From: Luteimonas terricola
GTDB taxonomy: Bacteria > Pseudomonadota > Gammaproteobacteria > Xanthomonadales > Xanthomonadaceae
NCBI RefSeq assembly: GCF_004352845.1
Contig: NZ_SJRX01000003.1
Location: 369,426 to 433,425 of the forward strand
Direction: 5' to 3'
DNA length: 64,000 bases
Below are positions 60,723-64,000 of this stretch, in pieces; position 1 is the first letter of the stretch; each line of letters begins with the position of its first letter. A model generated the notes under the pieces. The model had not been told where the DNA came from, ran no database searches, and was given only the letters and a program-made list of their open reading frames with translations. Position numbers and translations under genes: made by a program.

Positions 60723-61832
60723 ATGCCCACGCGTTCCGCCAACGCCAGCGGCGCAGTCCTGCCCCAGGGCATCGCCGCCCCGTCCGATCCGACCGCCTTC
60801 GCGGCGCGGATCCGCGCGCTGGTGCGCGAGGCCGGCTTCCAGCGCTGCGGTATCACCGGCATCGACCTGGGCAGTGACGAAGGGCATCTGCGCGACTGGC
60901 TCGCGCGCGGCTTCCACGGCTCGATGGACTGGATGGCGCGCCACGGCGACAAGCGCTCCCGGCCGCAGGAGCTGGTGCCGGGCACGATCAGCGTGCTTTC
61001 GGTCGGACTCGACTACGGCCGCCGCGACGACGCGGAGGCCTGGGAGACGCTGGCCGACGGCGGGCGTGCCTACGTCGCCCGCTATGCGCTGGGCCGCGAC
61101 TACCACAAGCTGATGCGCAACCGCCTGCAGAAGCTGGCCGACCGCATTGCCGCCGAGATCGGGCCCTTCGGCCACCGCGTCTTCGTCGATTCGGCGCCGG
61201 TGCTGGAGCGCGCGCTGGCACGCAATGCCGGGCTGGGCTGGATCGGCAAGCACACCTGCCTGATCGACCGCGATGGCGGCTCCTGGTTCTTCCTCGGCGA
61301 GATCTACCTCGACATCCCGCTGCCACCCGATCCGCCGGCGACAGCGCACTGCGGCAGCTGCACGCGCTGCATCGACATCTGTCCGACGCAGGCGATCCTG
61401 GGACCGAACGTGCTCGATGCGCGGCGCTGCATCAGCTACCTCACCATCGAACACGAGGGCGCGATCGACGAGGAGCTGCGGCCGCTGATGGGCAACCGCA
61501 TCTTCGGCTGCGACGACTGCCAGCTGGTCTGTCCCTGGAACAAGTTCGCGCGGCGCAGCGACGAGCCGGACTTCCGCGCGCGCAACGACCTCGACAGCGC
61601 GACGCTGGCCGGGCTGTTCGCCTGGGAAGAAGAGGAATTCCTGCGCCGCACCGAGGGCACCGCCCTGCGCCGCAGCGGCCACGCGCGCTGGCTGCGCAAC
61701 ATCGCCGTCGCGCTGGGCAATGCACCGACCACGCCGGAGGTGCTGCAGGCGCTGGACACGCGACGCGACCATCCCGACCCCGTCATCCGCGAACACGTGG
61801 CGTGGGCGATCGCGCGGCACGGCGCCGGCTGA
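60723..61832 (+). CDS. queG: epoxyqueuosine reductase QueG
   Basis: 369 residues from ATG 60723. A cobalamin- and iron-sulfur-dependent enzyme that reduces epoxyqueuosine to queuosine in tRNA, the last step of Q biosynthesis. DUF1730 region (FHGSMDWMARHGDKRSRPQELVPG), the catalytic aspartate region RVFVDSAPVLERALARNAGLGWIGKHTCLI, then two 4Fe-4S motifs (CGSCTRCIDICPTQAI and CDDCQLVCPWNKFA) and a C-terminal HEAT-like part. Divergent from nnr, the same arrangement as E. coli queG/nnr. It converges on pgi with a 75-base gap holding only a weak hairpin. Confidence 0.95.
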   Translation: MPTRSANASGAVLPQGIAAPSDPTAFAARIRALVREAGFQRCGITGIDLGSDEGHLRDWLARGFHGSMDWMARHGDKRSRPQELVPGTISVLSVGLDYGRRDDAEAWETLADGGRAYVARYALGRDYHKLMRNRLQKLADRIAAEIGPFGHRVFVDSAPVLERALARNAGLGWIGKHTCLIDRDGGSWFFLGEIYLDIPLPPDPPATAHCGSCTRCIDICPTQAILGPNVLDARRCISYLTIEHEGAIDEELRPLMGNRIFGCDDCQLVCPWNKFARRSDEPDFRARNDLDSATLAGLFAWEEEEFLRRTEGTALRRSGHARWLRNIAVALGNAPTTPEVLQALDTRRDHPDPVIREHVAWAIARHGAG

Positions 61833-61907
61833 GGCGCAGAGACGCTTGGCCCGCCTCGGGCCGCAGGGCCGGCGACGCACGCGGATTGCCTGCAACGACG
61901 GTAAACC

Positions 61908-63422
61908 TCAGCGGCGCGCGCGGATCTCTTCCAGCAGCGCCCGCGTCACCACGTCACCAGCCTCGCCCTCGCCGCGCAGCGCGGGCAACAGCTCGCCGGC
62001 GATGCGTTTTCCGAGCTCCACGCCCCACTGGTCGAAAGCGTTGATGCCCCACAGCACCGACTGCGCATAGACGCTGTGCTCGTACATCGCCAGCAGCGCG
62101 CCAAGCGAATGCGGGGTGAGTTCATCGAGCAGGAACAGCGTCGACGGACGGTTGCCCGGATACGTCTTCTGCGGATCGTCCGCGGCGTGGCCGTTGCCCA
62201 GCGACTCGGCCTGGGCCAGCAAGTTCGCCAGCAGCGCATCGTGGTTGCCGCGATAGCCGTGGGCCGGCCGCACCACGCCGATGAAATCCGCGGGCACGAC
62301 GTCGGTGCCCTGGTGCAGGGCCTGGAAGAAGCTGTGCTGGGCAGTGGTACCGGCGCCACCCCAGACCACGGGCACGGTCGCCACGCCGGGCGCGCGGCCA
62401 TCGCTGCGCACCGACTTGCCCAGGCTCTCCATCACCAACTGCTGCAGGTAGGCGGGCAGGTGGGCAAGGCGCTGGTCATATGGCAGCACCGCCTGCGTGG
62501 GCAGGCCCAGCGCGTTGCGATTCCATACCGCCACCAGCGCATGGCGGATCGGCAGGTTCGCGTCCAGCGGCGCTTCGACGGCATGCGCGTCCATCCCGGC
62601 GGCGCCGGCCAGCAACGCCTCGAATCCGTCCATGCCGACCGCCAGCGCGATCGCGAAACCCACCGCCGACCACAGCGAGTAGCGCCCGCCCACCCAGTCC
62701 CACATCGGCAGCACGCGCGCAGGATCGACGCCGAAGGCTTCGGCCGCGGGCACGTTGGCGCTCACCGCGTACAGGCGCTCGCCGCCGCCCAGCCAGTCGC
62801 GGACCAGGGCACCGTTGAGCAGGGTCTCCTGGGTGCCGAAGCTCTTGGACACCAGGATCGCCGCGGTCCGCGCCGGGTCCAGCCCGCGCAGTGCGTGCTG
62901 CACCTCGCTGCCGTCGACGTTGCTGACGAAATGCACGCGGAAGCGACCGTCGTTGAAATCCTTCAGCGCATCGACCACCAGCCGCGGCCCGAGATCGGAG
63001 CCCCCGATGCCGATGTTGACGACGTCGGTGACGCCCGACTCCCGCAGCGAAGCGACGAGTCCGGCCATGCGTTCGCGGGCAGCCAGGGCATCGGCGTGCG
63101 CGCGGCCCGCGACCTCGCCGCGGCCGAGGTCCGAGCGCAGCGCGGTATGCAGCGCGGGCCGGCCTTCCGACGCGTTGACCTCGGCGCCATCGACCAGCGC
63201 CCGCAGCGCCAGCGACAGGCGCACATGCCCCGCCAGCTCGCCGAGCGTGGCCAGGGTGGGAGCGTCGATGCGCTGGCGCGCGAAGCTCGCGTAAACCGGC
63301 CCCACGCGCAGGGCCATGGACGCAGCGCGCGCGGGATCCTCAGCAACCAGGTCCGGAATCCGGGCCCCGGCGAGGCGCTCTGCGTGGTCGAGGAACTGCC
63401 GGACGAGCGCTTCGCCGGCCAT
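61908..63422 (-). CDS. pgi: glucose-6-phosphate isomerase
   Basis: 504 residues. It interconverts glucose-6-phosphate and fructose-6-phosphate. Conserved blocks: [36 protein letters not shown] (phosphate binding), [44 protein letters not shown] with the catalytic histidine/glutamate region, and [20 protein letters not shown] near the end. Starts 3 bases after the panD stop, so the two are co-transcribed, as in other xanthomonads where a pan operon precedes pgi. It converges on queG. Confidence 0.95.
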   Translation of the reverse strand: MAGEALVRQFLDHAERLAGARIPDLVAEDPARAASMALRVGPVYASFARQRIDAPTLATLGELAGHVRLSLALRALVDGAEVNASEGRPALHTALRSDLGRGEVAGRAHADALAARERMAGLVASLRESGVTDVVNIGIGGSDLGPRLVVDALKDFNDGRFRVHFVSNVDGSEVQHALRGLDPARTAAILVSKSFGTQETLLNGALVRDWLGGGERLYAVSANVPAAEAFGVDPARVLPMWDWVGGRYSLWSAVGFAIALAVGMDGFEALLAGAAGMDAHAVEAPLDANLPIRHALVAVWNRNALGLPTQAVLPYDQRLAHLPAYLQQLVMESLGKSVRSDGRAPGVATVPVVWGGAGTTAQHSFFQALHQGTDVVPADFIGVVRPAHGYRGNHDALLANLLAQAESLGNGHAADDPQKTYPGNRPSTLFLLDELTPHSLGALLAMYEHSVYAQSVLWGINAFDQWGVELGKRIAGELLPALRGEGEAGDVVTRALLEEIRARR

Positions 63423-63425
63423 GCA

Positions 63426-63806
63426 TCAGGCAGCCTGTGCCGGGATGGCGTTGTTGGTATGCGTCATCCTGTTCTGGCGGTCGACGTAGACCAGGCTCGG
63501 CTTGAACGCCGCGGCCTCGGCCTCGTCGCAGGCACCGTAGGCGCAGATGATGACCAGGTCCCCGGGCTCCGCCTGGTGCGCGGCGGCGCCATTGACCGAA
63601 ATGATCCCGCTGCCCTCCTCGGCACGGATCGCATAGGTCGCGAAGCGCTTGCCGTTGTTGACGTTGTAGATCTCGATGCGCTCGTACTCGCGGATGCCCG
63701 ACAGGTCGAGCAGGCGGCCGTCGATCGCGCAGGAGCCCTCGTAATGGAGCTCGGCGTGGGTGACGGTGGCGCGGTGGATCTTGGCTTTGAGGAGGGTCAG
63801 GAGCAT
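63426..63806 (-). CDS. panD: aspartate 1-decarboxylase precursor PanD
   Basis: 126 residues. Makes beta-alanine from aspartate for pantothenate and CoA. The proenzyme self-cleaves between G24 and S25 (HYEGSCAID), leaving a pyruvoyl group on S25; the site and its surroundings ([63 protein letters not shown]) are intact. ATG 63806 has GGAGG-like upstream sequence on its strand (GACCCTCCTC region). panB/panC are expected upstream, beyond the degraded contig end. Confidence 0.95.
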   Translation of the reverse strand: MLLTLLKAKIHRATVTHAELHYEGSCAIDGRLLDLSGIREYERIEIYNVNNGKRFATYAIRAEEGSGIISVNGAAAHQAEPGDLVIICAYGACDEAEAAAFKPSLVYVDRQNRMTHTNNAIPAQAA

Positions 63807-63917
63807 CGTCGGAAACCGCTGGCTGCCGGGAACCCGGCGTCAATCCCGAATTCTACAAGATGGCGTCGCCGGCGCCTGTTGCAAGGGCGAAGCGCGCGCG
63901 GGCGCTGTTCAGAAGGT

Positions 63918-64000
63918 GCGGGGGCGGGGGGGGGGGGGGGGGGGCCCCCCCCCCCCCCCCCCCCCCCGGTGTTTTGGGGGGCGGGGCCCCACCCCCCCCC
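63918..64000. other. low-complexity G/C homopolymer tail, probable contig-end artefact
   Basis: From about 63918 the sequence becomes alternating runs of G (19 and 6 long) and C (more than 20 long) with GGTGTTTTGG in between. No coding or structural feature is recognisable. It looks like unreliable sequence at an assembly edge. Bases 63807-63917, upstream of panD, hold no gene that I can see. Confidence 0.75.

Noticed and set aside
59202..61895. Nnr as an 897-residue protein
   Set aside because: The N-terminal about 400 residues run antisense through queG; the family start is at 60695.

Overview
The window is a GC-rich, densely packed chromosomal segment of a gammaproteobacterium in the Xanthomonadaceae/Lysobacteraceae, most like Luteimonas or Lysobacter. 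The call rests on a TonB-dependent receptor with a DKVQVTGSRI plug start, the order panD-pgi, queG divergent from nnr-tsaE-amiC-mutL, an orphan RnfB behind metG, and many secreted or periplasmic peptidases. The genus cannot be fixed from the sequence alone. About 60 protein genes are supported. I see no rRNA, tRNA, CRISPR array, complete insertion sequence or prophage.

Layout. 1-5.9 kb: glutaryl-CoA dehydrogenase (cut by the window edge), two glycine-zipper envelope proteins, a TatD nuclease, TcdA, a membrane-anchored monohaem protein and a DUF456 protein. 6.3-10.8 kb: outer-membrane phospholipase A, cardiolipin synthase and class I fumarase. 10.9-13.1 kb: an ECF sigma / membrane regulator / DUF4097 operon. 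13.1-22.8 kb: ABC exporter, ferredoxin-NADP reductase, universal stress protein, Dcp peptidase, cyclopropane fatty acid synthase, DUF3298 lipoprotein, cold-shock protein and RluF. 22.8-28.6 kb: GNAT protein, a Lys/Ala-rich histone-like protein, a 61-residue protein behind a sigma-54-like promoter, rhomboid protease, POT transporter and M14 peptidase. 28.6-41.7 kb: MASE2-GGDEF cyclase, Uup, LysM-GH19 enzyme, SelO, MltD-like transglycosylase, HerA-like ATPase, GreB, RimO, dienelactone hydrolase and HIT protein. 41.7-53.1 kb: dcd, subtilase, mrp, TonB receptor, S9 peptidase, DUF2147, metG and rnfB. 53.1-63.8 kb: GumN/TraB protein, DUF1684, mutL, amiC, tsaE, nnr, queG, pgi and panD. The last 80 bases are G/C homopolymers and look like a contig-end artefact.

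The most unusual content is between genes. Four copies (about 5.87, 8.86, 18.8 and 21.2 kb) of a modular, roughly 340-410 bp repeat share 12-bp terminal inverted repeats and two internal palindromic modules. They sit at gene 3' ends next to A/T tracts, and two copies have short direct repeats that look like target duplications. No transposase is present, so they behave like a MITE-type family. A second palindromic family lies between greB and rimO. A 39-bp segment is shared by the interdomain linkers of two peptidoglycan enzymes, and a repeat-like sequence makes up the metG linker.

Functionally, peptide use (Dcp, POT, M14, S8, S9, TonB receptor), envelope maintenance (PldA, Cls, Cfa, MltD, AmiC, glycine-zipper proteins) and translation/tRNA modification (TcdA, TsaE, QueG, RluF, RimO, MetG, Uup) dominate.
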